Of a stretch of DNA of 5,736 nucleotides, positions 1 to 5,499 are shown one piece after another (position 1 is the first letter of the stretch; each line of letters starts with the position of its first letter). The position numbers and the translations under genes were made by a program. This stretch comes from Comamonas sp. GTDB taxonomy: Bacteria; Pseudomonadota; Gammaproteobacteria; Burkholderiales; Burkholderiaceae_C. The DNA is taken from NCBI GenBank assembly GCA_018384835.1, contig JAHAYB010000115.1, positions 1-5,736 of the forward strand. Reading direction: 5' to 3'. The notes under the pieces were generated by a model, which had not been told where the DNA came from, did no database searches, and saw only the letters and a program-made list of their open reading frames with translations.

Positions 1-1
1 A

Positions 2-529
2 TCTAGCTTCAACAAGCATGACACCCGCCTGCGTCGCTATCAGCGAGCCATGAGCCGCAAAACCAAATTCAGCGACAACTGGAAAAAGGCGAAAGCCAAA
101 GTCCAAAAATTGCCCACCCGCATTGCCAACTGCCGCAAGGACTATCTGCACGAAACCAGCACCACCATAAGCCAAAACCACCCCTTGGTAGTGATTGAGG
201 ATTTGCAGATAAAAAACATGTCCAAAGCAGCAAAAGGCAAAAACGTCAAAGCCAAGTCCGGGTTGAATAAAGCCATTCTTGACCAAGGCTGGTTTGAGTT
301 CAGGCGGCAGCTTGAATACAAACTGGCTTGGAATGGCGGACTGCTCGTTGCTGTACCAGCGCACAACACCAGCAGAACCTGCCCTTGTTGCAGCCATGTC
401 AGCGCCGACAACCGCAAAACACAGGCCAAGTTCCAATGTATGCAATGCGGCCACACAGAAAACGCTGATGTAGTCGGCGCAATCAATGTTTTAGAGCGGG
501 GACACCGCTTATTATTGACCTCGGACTAA
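2..529 (+). CDS. tnpB: TnpB-type RNA-guided nuclease, C-terminal part (IS200/IS605 family)
   Basis: The frame is open from the left edge, so the gene starts outside the window; about 175 C-terminal residues are visible. Counting from the internal Met at position 50, the second RuvC acidic residue is Glu50 in VVIEDLQIKNM. A four-cysteine zinc ribbon follows (TCPCC near residues 110-114 and CMQC at 130-133), then the last RuvC aspartate, Asp140, in NADVVGAINVLERG. This order is the TnpB/IS1341 signature. TnpB proteins use an RNA made from the transposon right end to cut DNA, which favours retention of IS200/IS605 elements. The first RuvC aspartate lies off the window, so intactness cannot be judged. 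The tail after the last motif is short (GHRLLLTSD) and there is no disruption in the visible part. No TnpA transposase is seen here. Confidence 0.93.
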   Translation, partial: SSFNKHDTRLRRYQRAMSRKTKFSDNWKKAKAKVQKLPTRIANCRKDYLHETSTTISQNHPLVVIEDLQIKNMSKAAKGKNVKAKSGLNKAILDQGWFEFRRQLEYKLAWNGGLLVAVPAHNTSRTCPCCSHVSADNRKTQAKFQCMQCGHTENADVVGAINVLERGHRLLLTSD

Positions 530-569
530 ACCCCGAGGATTCCCGCGTCTTGGGTGAGCAGGCGGGGAT
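495..569 (+). ncRNA. Candidate TnpB guide-RNA (omega/reRNA) scaffold or IS right end
   Basis: Three hairpins follow one another across the end of tnpB. The first is AGCGG 495-499 with CCGCT 505-509. The second is CCTCGG 519-524 with CCGAGG 533-538 and holds the stop codon in its loop. The third is an 8-bp stem, 539-546 with 562-569, containing one G-U pair and a 15-nt loop. CGGGG at 497-501 could also pair with CCCCG at 531-535, giving a possible pseudoknot or alternative fold. In IS200/IS605 elements the guide RNA overlaps the 3' end of tnpB, ends at the element's right boundary and carries the guide just beyond it. Position and structure fit, but the exact boundary and the expression are inferred, and GC-rich coding sequence can form small stems by chance. 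Confidence 0.35.
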
Positions 570-617
570 TGCCTTTTGTGTTGGGCGCTGACCAATAGCC
601 GCTGGGATGAGGTGTTT

Positions 618-643
618 TGCCAATAATTTGCTTGCCATTGGCA
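618..643. repeat. Inverted repeat TGCCAAT/ATTGGCA upstream of yccA
   Basis: TGCCAAT at 618-624 is matched by ATTGGCA at 637-643 around a 12-nt centre. It lies in the gap between tnpB and the yccA-like gene, about 120 bp before the yccA start. It could be an operator or a hairpin in the leader. No T-run follows, so it is not a terminator for tnpB. Function is unknown. Confidence 0.4.
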
Positions 644-651
644 GCGGTTGC

Positions 652-680
652 TGCAGAAAAAAGCATTCACCCCCTAGAAT
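652..680 (+). promoter_or_regulatory. Weak sigma-70 promoter candidate for the yccA-like gene
   Basis: TAGAAT at 675-680 matches five of six bases of the -10 consensus. The hexamer 17 bp upstream, TGCAGA at 652-657, matches the -35 consensus poorly (three of six). A start near 687 would give a leader of about 74 nt. This is the best candidate seen in 530-760, which holds no other supportable gene. Confidence 0.25.
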
Positions 681-745
681 CTTTTCCCTGATGGCTCGGC
701 GCGGTGCCGTAGCTGCAACCTCAATAGCCTGTAGTGGGCTGATAG

Positions 746-751
746 AAGGAG
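746..751 (+). promoter_or_regulatory. Ribosome binding site of the yccA-like gene
   Basis: AAGGAG lies 9 nt before the ATG at 761. It decides the start codon, because the overlapping open frame beginning at 607 is in another frame and has no comparable site. Confidence 0.8.
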
Positions 752-760
752 CTATTTTTC

Positions 761-1450
761 ATGCAACACCCATCAACTTTGGACTCTGCGGGCTACGCCG
801 TATCGCAGCAGCAGCGCCACAAAGTGCTACGCAATACCTACTGGTTGCTGGCGCTCAGTATGCTGCCCACCGTATTAGGCGCGTGGCTAGGTGTGAGCAC
901 AGGCATCACTGCCTCTTTGCGCGGTGGTTTGGGGCTTATCGTGTTTATGGTGGGCGCTTTTGGCTTTATGTATGCCATTGAGCGCACCAAGCACAGCAGC
1001 ACAGGGGTGCTGGTGCTGTTGGCTTTTACGTTTTTTATGGGGCTGATGCTCTCGCGCCTGATTGCCTCAGTGCTGGGGCTGAAAAACGGCTCTGAACTCA
1101 TCATGACGGCCTTTGCCGGGACAGCGGGGGTGTTTGCCGTGATGGCCAGTTTGGCCACGGTGATTAAGCGTGACCTCTCGGGCATGGGCAAGTGGTTGTT
1201 TGTGGGCGCTTTGGTGCTGATGGTGGGCGCGGTGGTGAATGTGTTTATTGGCTCTAGCGCCATGATGCTGGCCATCTCCACCTTGGCGATTGCGATTTTC
1301 TCGGCTTATATGCTCTACGACATTAAGCAGATTTTGGATGGCGGCGAGACCAACTACATCAGCGCTACGCTGTCGCTGTATTTGGATGTGTTTAACGTCT
1401 TTCAAAGCCTGCTGGCTTTGCTGGGCATTTTTGGTGGTGAACGTGACTAA
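761..1450 (+). CDS. yccA: YccA-like Bax inhibitor-1 family membrane protein
   Basis: A 229-residue inner-membrane protein of the BI-1/TMBIM family, close to the length of E. coli YccA (about 219). The N-terminal HKVLRNTYWLLALS stretch and the C-terminal GGETNYISATLSLYLDVFN are YccA-like. Hydrophobic segments lie at about 25-43, 54-72, 82-103, 112-134, 145-163 and 166-186, with a seventh amphipathic or re-entrant one at 200-225. Asp187 (YDIKQI) and Asp209 (YLDVFN) correspond to the conserved aspartate pair that acts as pH sensor in bacterial BI-1 proteins such as YetJ. E. coli YccA binds the FtsH protease and modulates its action on membrane proteins; that role here is an inference from similarity. 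A good ribosome binding site precedes the ATG. The gene stands alone and converges on prpE with a shared terminator. The symbol is by resemblance; a generic BI-1 protein is the alternative. Confidence 0.93.
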   Translation: MQHPSTLDSAGYAVSQQQRHKVLRNTYWLLALSMLPTVLGAWLGVSTGITASLRGGLGLIVFMVGAFGFMYAIERTKHSSTGVLVLLAFTFFMGLMLSRLIASVLGLKNGSELIMTAFAGTAGVFAVMASLATVIKRDLSGMGKWLFVGALVLMVGAVVNVFIGSSAMMLAISTLAIAIFSAYMLYDIKQILDGGETNYISATLSLYLDVFNVFQSLLALLGIFGGERD

Positions 1451-1480
1451 CCATCACTAATGGCTTTGCCATACTGTAGA

Positions 1481-1518
1481 AAAAGCCCCGCCAAGCAAAA
1501 TATGGCGGGGCTTTTTTT
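1481..1518. terminator. Two-way rho-independent terminator between yccA and prpE
   Basis: A perfect 13-bp stem, 1481-1493 with 1503-1515, encloses a 9-nt loop. Seven T residues (1512-1518) follow on the + strand. Five A residues (1480-1484) at the other side supply the U-run for the - strand. It sits 30 nt after the yccA stop and 31 nt after the prpE stop, so it can end both convergent transcripts. Confidence 0.93.
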
Positions 1519-1548
1519 ATGGCGCTACAAGCCTTCCTTAGCGATTGA

Positions 1549-3447
1549 TTAGCGATTGGCTAGTTGCTCTTTGACCTGCTCTAGCGCCATGGGGTCTTCC
1601 ATGGTGGTTAGGTCACCGGGGTCGCGGCGCTCGGCCACGGCTTGCAGGGCGCGGCGCAGCAGTTTGCCGCTGCGCGTTTTGGGCAGCAGGTTGACAAACA
1701 GCACCCGCGCTGGGCGGGCAACTGCGCCTAGTTGGTTATCGACTTGCTGCATTACCTCGGCCTCTAGCGCGGCCTGGCCTTCGGGGGTGGCAACTTGGTC
1801 GGCGTTACGTGCTACAGCAAAGGCCATGGCGACTTGGCCTTTAACGGAGTCAGCCACGCCTACGACGGCCACTTCAGCAATGGCGCTGTGGCCGCTGATG
1901 CTTTCCTCAATTTCGCGTGTGCCCAGGCGGTGGCCGGCAACGTTAATCACGTCGTCGGTGCGCCCCAGGATGAAGTAGTAGCCGTCAGCATCGCGTATGC
2001 CCCAGTCAAAGGTGCTGTAAATCTGGCGGCCTGGGATGCTGCTCCAGTAGGTGTTGATAAAGCGTTCGTCATCGCCCCAGACGGTTTGCAGGCAGCCGGG
2101 GGGCAAGGGACCTTCAATGGCGAGTACGCCTTTTTGGTTCGGCTCAGTCAGCTCCTGGCCGGTAACTTCATCAAGTAGCTTGACGTTGTAGCCATAGACG
2201 GCGCGTCCTGGGCTGCCAAAGCGGCTGGTTTGTGGTTCTACGCCGTTGCACAAGGTGAGGATGGGCCAGCCCGTTTCGGTCTGCCAGAAGTTGTCGATGA
2301 TGGGCACTTGCAAGGCGCTGCTAATCCATTGGGCGGTAGGCTCGTCCAGCGGCTCGCCCGCCAGCCACAGGGTTTTTAGGCTGGAGAGGTCGTATTTACT
2401 CAGATAGGCGGGGTCTTGCTTTTTAAGCACCCGCACCGCCGTGGGCGCAGAGAACATGTGGGTAACGCGGTATTTTTCCACCAAGCTCCACCAGATACCG
2501 GCATCGGGGCGGGTGGGCAAGCCCTCGTACATGATGGTCGCCATGCCTGCCAGCAGGGGGGCGTAGATGATGTAGCTATGCCCCACGACCCAGCCAATAT
2601 CGCTGGTGCAGAAGAAGGTTTGCCCGGCCTGGGCGCTAAAGATGTGCTGCATGCTGGCTGCCAGCGCGACGGCATAGCCGCCGGTATCGCGCTGTACGCC
2701 CTTGGGTTTGCCGGTGGTTCCGCTGGTGTAGAGGATGTAGCTGGGGTCGGTGGCCTGTACCCAGGTGCAGGGCACTTGGGCATCCAGGTGTTGCTGGCGT
2801 AGCTCGCTCCACAGATGGTCGCGTCCGGCGGTCAGAGGCAGGGGAGCCAGGCCGCGATCCACCAGCAGGACGGCGGCGGGCTTATGCGTGGCCAGCGCCA
2901 ATGCTTCGTCCAGCAAGGGCTTGTAGGCAATGGCTCGCCCGCCGCGAGAGCCAGCGTCGGCGCTGATGATGACTTTAGGCTGGGCATCATCAATGCGCGA
3001 GGCCAGTGATACCGAGGCAAAGCCGCCAAACACCACGCTGTGAATAGCGCCCAGACGGGCGCAGGCCAACATGGCAAAGGCTGCTTCGGCAATCATGGGC
3101 ATGTAGATTTGTACGCGGTCGCCTTTTTGTACGCCCAGCGCTTGCAAAGCGGCGGCCATGCGCTGCACCTCTTGGTGCAGTTGGGCGTAGGTGTAGGTGG
3201 TTTCGGTATTGGTTTCAGTCGAGACGGCGATGATGGCGGCTTGCTCGGCACGGCTACTCAGATGGCGGTCAATGGCGTTGTGGCAGAGGTTGAGCTGACC
3301 GTCAGGAAACCAGCGGGCAAAAGGCGGGTTGCTGTAGTCGCAGGCTTGGCTGGGGGCTTGCTGCCAGTCGATGCGCTGCGCTTGCTCCAGCCAGAAGGTT
3401 TCGGGCTGCTCAATGGATTGCTGGTGGAATGCGTCAAAAGTCGTCAT
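1549..3447 (-). CDS. prpE: Propionate-CoA ligase
   Basis: A complete 632-residue cytoplasmic acyl-CoA synthetase of the ANL (AMP-forming) superfamily. It converts propionate, ATP and CoA to propionyl-CoA, feeding the methylcitrate cycle. The P-loop-like signature YTSGTTGKPKG is at 240-250, WQTETGW at 388-394, the hinge and CoA-side segment GRTDDVINVAGHRLGTREIE at 495-514, and the catalytic lysine is Lys595 in TRSGK. That lysine corresponds to the one in PrpE that is controlled by acylation in Salmonella (Lys592). PrpE is favoured over acetyl-CoA synthetase by the N-terminal NPPFARWF and NLCHNAIDR, GVQRDTGGYAVALA, MFSAPTAVRVLKK and RRDPGDLTT. E. coli PrpE is 628 residues. No other prp genes are in the window, so it is encoded alone here. 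The start follows a good ribosome binding site. Confidence 0.96.
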   Translation of the reverse strand: MTTFDAFHQQSIEQPETFWLEQAQRIDWQQAPSQACDYSNPPFARWFPDGQLNLCHNAIDRHLSSRAEQAAIIAVSTETNTETTYTYAQLHQEVQRMAAALQALGVQKGDRVQIYMPMIAEAAFAMLACARLGAIHSVVFGGFASVSLASRIDDAQPKVIISADAGSRGGRAIAYKPLLDEALALATHKPAAVLLVDRGLAPLPLTAGRDHLWSELRQQHLDAQVPCTWVQATDPSYILYTSGTTGKPKGVQRDTGGYAVALAASMQHIFSAQAGQTFFCTSDIGWVVGHSYIIYAPLLAGMATIMYEGLPTRPDAGIWWSLVEKYRVTHMFSAPTAVRVLKKQDPAYLSKYDLSSLKTLWLAGEPLDEPTAQWISSALQVPIIDNFWQTETGWPILTLCNGVEPQTSRFGSPGRAVYGYNVKLLDEVTGQELTEPNQKGVLAIEGPLPPGCLQTVWGDDERFINTYWSSIPGRQIYSTFDWGIRDADGYYFILGRTDDVINVAGHRLGTREIEESISGHSAIAEVAVVGVADSVKGQVAMAFAVARNADQVATPEGQAALEAEVMQQVDNQLGAVARPARVLFVNLLPKTRSGKLLRRALQAVAERRDPGDLTTMEDPMALEQVKEQLANR

Positions 3448-3457
3448 GGGGTGTTGT

Positions 3458-3462
3458 CTCCT
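3458..3462 (-). promoter_or_regulatory. Ribosome binding site of prpE
   Basis: On the - strand AGGAG stands 10 nt before the ATG at 3447-3445, supporting this start and the MTTFDAFHQQSIEQPETFW N-terminus, which aligns with known PrpE proteins. No convincing -35/-10 pair was found just upstream. Confidence 0.75.
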
Positions 3463-3496
3463 GGTGAGCCCCTTTGAAGAATACTGGGGGGCTTAT

Positions 3497-3596
3497 CAAT
3501 AATTCTCCCTCGCCTGCACTGAGGTGGGTGCAGTGTGTAGGAAGCGTTAGTGCCAAGTACAGGCATCGTATGCCCTGCGTAGCAGGGCAATTATTG
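3497..3596. repeat. 100-bp stretch with imperfect terminal inverted repeats and two hairpins
   Basis: CAATAATT at 3497-3504 is matched by AATTATTG at 3589-3596. Reading inward from each end, the similarity continues as CCCT and GC with small gaps. Next to each end is a hairpin: CTGCAC 3514-3519 with GTGCAG 3528-3533, and GCCCTGC 3572-3578 with GCAGGGC 3582-3588 around a 3-nt loop. The stretch contains no gene and lies between prpE and the tRNA terminator. It may be a miniature inverted-repeat element or a REP-like repeat; alternatively it is leader structure upstream of prpE. No clear target duplication is seen and no second copy occurs in the window. Confidence 0.4.
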
Positions 3597-3656
3597 GCTA
3601 CCAGGCTTGCTTAAACATGACAGTTTTTAATGGTGTAATTTTTGCCAAGCACCAAC

Positions 3657-3690
3657 AAAAAAACCCGCTCTCCTGGGGAGGTAGCGGGTT
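3657..3690 (-). terminator. Rho-independent terminator of the tRNA-Gly gene
   Basis: Read on the - strand, an 8-bp stem (3690-3683 with 3669-3662) is extended by an inner CTCC/GGAG pairing and is followed by a run of seven U residues (3663-3657, partly shared with the stem). It lies 33 nt beyond the CCA end of the tRNA, as expected for a monocistronic tRNA transcript. Confidence 0.85.
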
Positions 3691-3723
3691 GTGGGCTGTA
3701 TGGGATGGTGTGAAACGGTGACT

Positions 3724-3797
3724 TGGAGCGGGTGAAGGGAATCGAACCCTCGTATCAAGCTTGGGAAGCTGGCGTTCTACCATTGAACTACACCCGC
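3724..3797 (-). tRNA. tRNA-Gly (anticodon CCC)
   Basis: A 74-nt tRNA including an encoded CCA. The acceptor stem is GCGGGTG with CACCCGC, followed by discriminator T and CCA. The D arm is GTTC/GAAC. The anticodon loop is TTCCCAA with anticodon CCC, reading GGG. The T arm is GAGGG/CCCTT with loop TTCGATT. The sequence closely resembles E. coli glyU. One oddity is the anticodon stem CCAGC/GCTTG, which has a C-U mismatch at pair 28-42; the other four pairs are good. It has its own promoter and terminator. The 3' end faces prpE, while the integrase remnant lies on the 5' side. Confidence 0.96.
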
Positions 3798-3846
3798 GTT
3801 TTATAACCTGTTGATTTTCAAGAGCAAATCAGGTTAGATCGCCTGA

Positions 3847-3875
3847 ATTATATACATTTTTCAGCCAATTCTTAA
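3847..3875 (-). promoter_or_regulatory. Sigma-70 promoter of tRNA-Gly
   Basis: On the - strand TTAAGA (3875-3870) is followed after 17 bp by a consensus TATAAT (3852-3847). Transcription would begin near 3840, giving a 5' leader of about 43 nt to be removed by RNase P before the tRNA at 3797. Confidence 0.65.
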
Positions 3876-3906
3876 AGTTATTTTGCTTATATACACTTAC
3901 GCTCTG

Positions 3907-3930
3907 GGCGTAGGTTTTGGCGTAGATTTT
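3907..3930. repeat. Tandem 12-bp direct repeat before the integrase remnant
   Basis: GGCGTAGGTTTT (3907-3918) is followed at once by GGCGTAGATTTT (3919-3930), 11 of 12 bases identical. Short direct repeats upstream of a tyrosine integrase gene can be arm-type integrase or excisionase binding sites. That role is inference only. Confidence 0.5.
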
Positions 3931-3935
3931 ATTTA

Positions 3936-3970
3936 CCCAGTGCTGGAGGCTGTGGTTAGCCAGCGCTGGG
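3936..3970. repeat. 11-bp inverted repeat before the integrase remnant
   Basis: CCCAGTGCTGG (3936-3946) pairs with CCAGCGCTGGG (3960-3970) with one G-U wobble around a 13-nt loop, ending 20 nt before the integrase ATG. The right arm contains the perfect palindrome CCAGCGCTGG, which occurs again at 4399-4408 inside the integrase remnant. It may be a regulatory site or hairpin; it lacks a T-run. Confidence 0.5.
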
Positions 3971-3990
3971 CAGGTGGCGGAGTATAGGCT

Positions 3991-4550
3991 ATGTATTTTG
4001 ACGTGCGTACGGCAAAGCAGCTTGCGCCGGGGCAGCATCTTTTGATGGATGGGTGTAATGGCCTGCGGCTGGTAGCATCTAACACTTATAAATCTTGGAC
4101 TTACCGCTACAAAGACGCTAGCGGGCGCATGAAGCAAGTAGGGCTTGGGCGCTGGCCAGCGGTATCGGCAGCGCAAGCCGCTGCGCGGTAGTCTGAACTT
4201 GTGGCCGGGTGCGAGAGCGGACAAGACCCTGTGCAGGCCAAGCGCCAAGCCAAGACACAGGCCGCAAGCGATGACGCGGCGGCGGTCACGGTGCGTCAGT
4301 TGGTGCAAGCCTTTATTGCTGGGCCGCTGCGCGATAGTCGGGCGCAGGCCGGATTTGTGGCAGCGCAACGCGCTCTCCAGCGAGTTTTGGATGCCGAGCC
4401 AGCGCTGGCCAGCCAGCCCGCGCAAGCAGTTACGCGCTCGCAAGCGTTTGCAGTGATTGATGGGCGCAAGGCCACGCCCACGGCTGCGGCCAAGTTGCGG
4501 GCGCTGCTGGGTGCAGCGTGGGAATTTGGCAACGACAGCGGCCTGCTGCT
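3991..4550 (+). pseudogene. Tyrosine integrase (DUF4102 type), interrupted and truncated
   Basis: The ATG at 3991 follows GGAG (3979-3982) and opens MYFDVRTAKQLAPGQHLL, with an in-frame stop just upstream. The first 66 residues form the DUF4102 N-terminal domain (GLRLVASNTYKSWTYRYKD, VGLGRWPAVSAAQAA). A TAG at 4189-4191 stops this frame. The same frame then resumes the family pattern with SELVAG and GQDPVQAKRQAKTQ, and family members usually have Trp here, so TGG to TAG is likely. The core-binding domain continues as TVRQLVQAFIAG and TRSQAFAVIDGRKATP to LRALLGAAWEFGNDSGLL near 4548. There homology ends and PadR sequence begins. The whole catalytic domain (R...HxxR...Y) is missing, so it cannot be an active recombinase. 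Intact relatives integrate and excise genomic islands or phages. A 66-residue peptide may still be made from the first part. Confidence 0.85.
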
Positions 4551-4882
4551 CGGGGGGGAAGGGTTATGCACTGGCCAAGCGGTTTGCTGATATTTCTGGC
4601 GATTACTACCGCCCCAGCCCAGGGGTGTTGTACCCGGCCTTGGCGCAGTTGGAAGATTGGGGGCTGGTCAAAGTGCAGCCTATTGGCAAGCGTAAGGTTT
4701 ATCACCTGGAACAAGCTGGCCTGAAAAAGCTGGAAGAAAACGCCGAGCATGTGCAATTTCTAATTGCAGCGCTGAAACATGCGGCCAAAAAAATGCAGTG
4801 GATGAGTCAGCTCCCAGGTGGCGAGGCTGCTGCATCTAAGGCAACAGGCTGGTTGCCAGAATTTATACAGGCACGCAAGGCT
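4551..4882 (+). pseudogene. PadR-family transcriptional regulator, both ends missing
   Basis: About 110 residues are visible in a different frame from the integrase. The winged-helix core is clear: GYALAKRFADISGDYYRPSPG, then VLYPALAQLEDWGLVKVQ and the wing GKRKVYHLEQAGLKKLEE, followed by the C-terminal helix (AEHVQFLIAALKHAAKK) and GWLPEFIQARKA. PadR proteins normally have a helix and start codon before GYxLxK; both are absent, replaced by integrase sequence read out of frame. At about 4880 the family sequence ends and siderophore-reductase sequence starts in another frame. PadR/YqjI-type repressors often control an adjacent siderophore-interacting ferric reductase, as YqjI does for YqjH in E. 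coli, which matches the remnant that follows. The dimerising C-terminal end is incomplete, so function is unlikely, though the frame is open from a TTG at 4457 to 5038. Confidence 0.82.
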
Positions 4883-5425
4883 TGGAGTTTCCAGCAGACC
4901 AGCCCAGACCCGCCATGCGCGATTACACGCCACGGCGTTATGACCCCGCCAGCAACACCTTGGATATTGATTTTGTCTTGGGCCATGAGGGGCCTGCCAC
5001 CCAATGGGCGATGCAGGCAACAATCGGCCAGGAGCTAGGCATTGCCGATGCCTAGAGGCTCCATGATTATCCCGAAGAGTTTTGATTGGCATTTACTGCT
5101 GGGGGATGAAACCGCAATTCCCGCCATTGCACGCCGCCTTGAAGAGCTGGCACCTACAACCCAAGCCATCGTTCTGATTAAAATTGCAGACCCTAGCCAT
5201 CAAATTGCACTAGCAGCACAATGCCAAGCGCATATACAGTGGGTGCTTGATAAAAATAACGATGCCCTACCCGCTATTTTGCAGGCACTCCAATTGCCTG
5301 AAGGTGAAGGTTATGCCTGGGCAGCCGGGGAGCATAGTGATATTCAAGTGTGGCGTGATATATTGGTGAACCAACTGGGTATAGATAAACAACGCATTCG
5401 CGCTAGCAATTACTGGCGAAAATAA
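4882..5425 (+). pseudogene. Siderophore-interacting protein (YqjH/ViuB-like ferric reductase), truncated and frameshifted
   Basis: The first part, 4882-5049, reads LEFPADQPRPAMRDYTPRRYD in one frame and includes RDYTPR (4918-4935), the RxYTxR FAD-binding motif of this family. It continues with NTLDIDFVLGHEGPATQW to QELGIAD. An extra base near 5050 then shifts the frame: dropping one G restores ADPRGSMIIP. The second part, 5051-5425, carries the NAD(P)H-side segment DWHLLLGDETAIPAIARRLE and the typical C-terminal SNYWRK. About 180 residues remain of a family usually near 240-280; the N-terminal FAD-domain start is lost. Intact members are cytoplasmic flavoproteins that reduce ferric siderophores to release iron. 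The C-terminal fragment could be translated from TTG 5042 or ATG 5048, but without the FAD domain activity is not expected. Confidence 0.87.
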
Positions 5426-5441
5426 AGGTGGATAGAAAATA

Positions 5442-5487
5442 AAAAAACCTCTTCATTATTGGTATTCATGAAGAGGTTTTTTGTTTT
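5442..5487. terminator. Two-way rho-independent terminator
   Basis: A 15-bp perfect stem, 5442-5456 with 5468-5482, has an 11-nt loop, a T-rich tail on the + strand and an A-run (5441-5447) giving a U-run on the - strand. It lies between the convergent reductase remnant and the hydroxy-acid dehydrogenase gene and can serve both. Confidence 0.92.
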
Positions 5488-5499
5488 TAGGAGGGGGCA

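Noticed and set aside
607..981. A 124-codon + strand frame overlapping the yccA start
   Set aside because: It has no ribosome binding site, no recognisable domain, and overlaps the well-supported BI-1 gene in another frame.
1549..3447. Acetyl-CoA synthetase (Acs) as the name of the ligase
   Set aside because: The N-terminus, GVQRDTGGYAVALA and MFSAPTAVRVLKK segments and the C-terminal RRDPGDLTT follow PrpE rather than Acs.
3040..3477. Open + strand frame opposite the prpE N-terminus
   Set aside because: It is a shadow of prpE, which is full length and fully motif-supported.
3829..4443. A 204-codon open frame on the - strand opposite the integrase
   Set aside because: Its composition is that of antisense GC-rich DNA, it shows no family motif, and the + strand encodes a clear integrase pattern in the same place.
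4545..4562. Programmed frameshifting at the seven-G run to make an integrase-PadR fusion
   Set aside because: The integrase is already interrupted by TAG upstream and both proteins lack essential parts, so decay is the simpler explanation.
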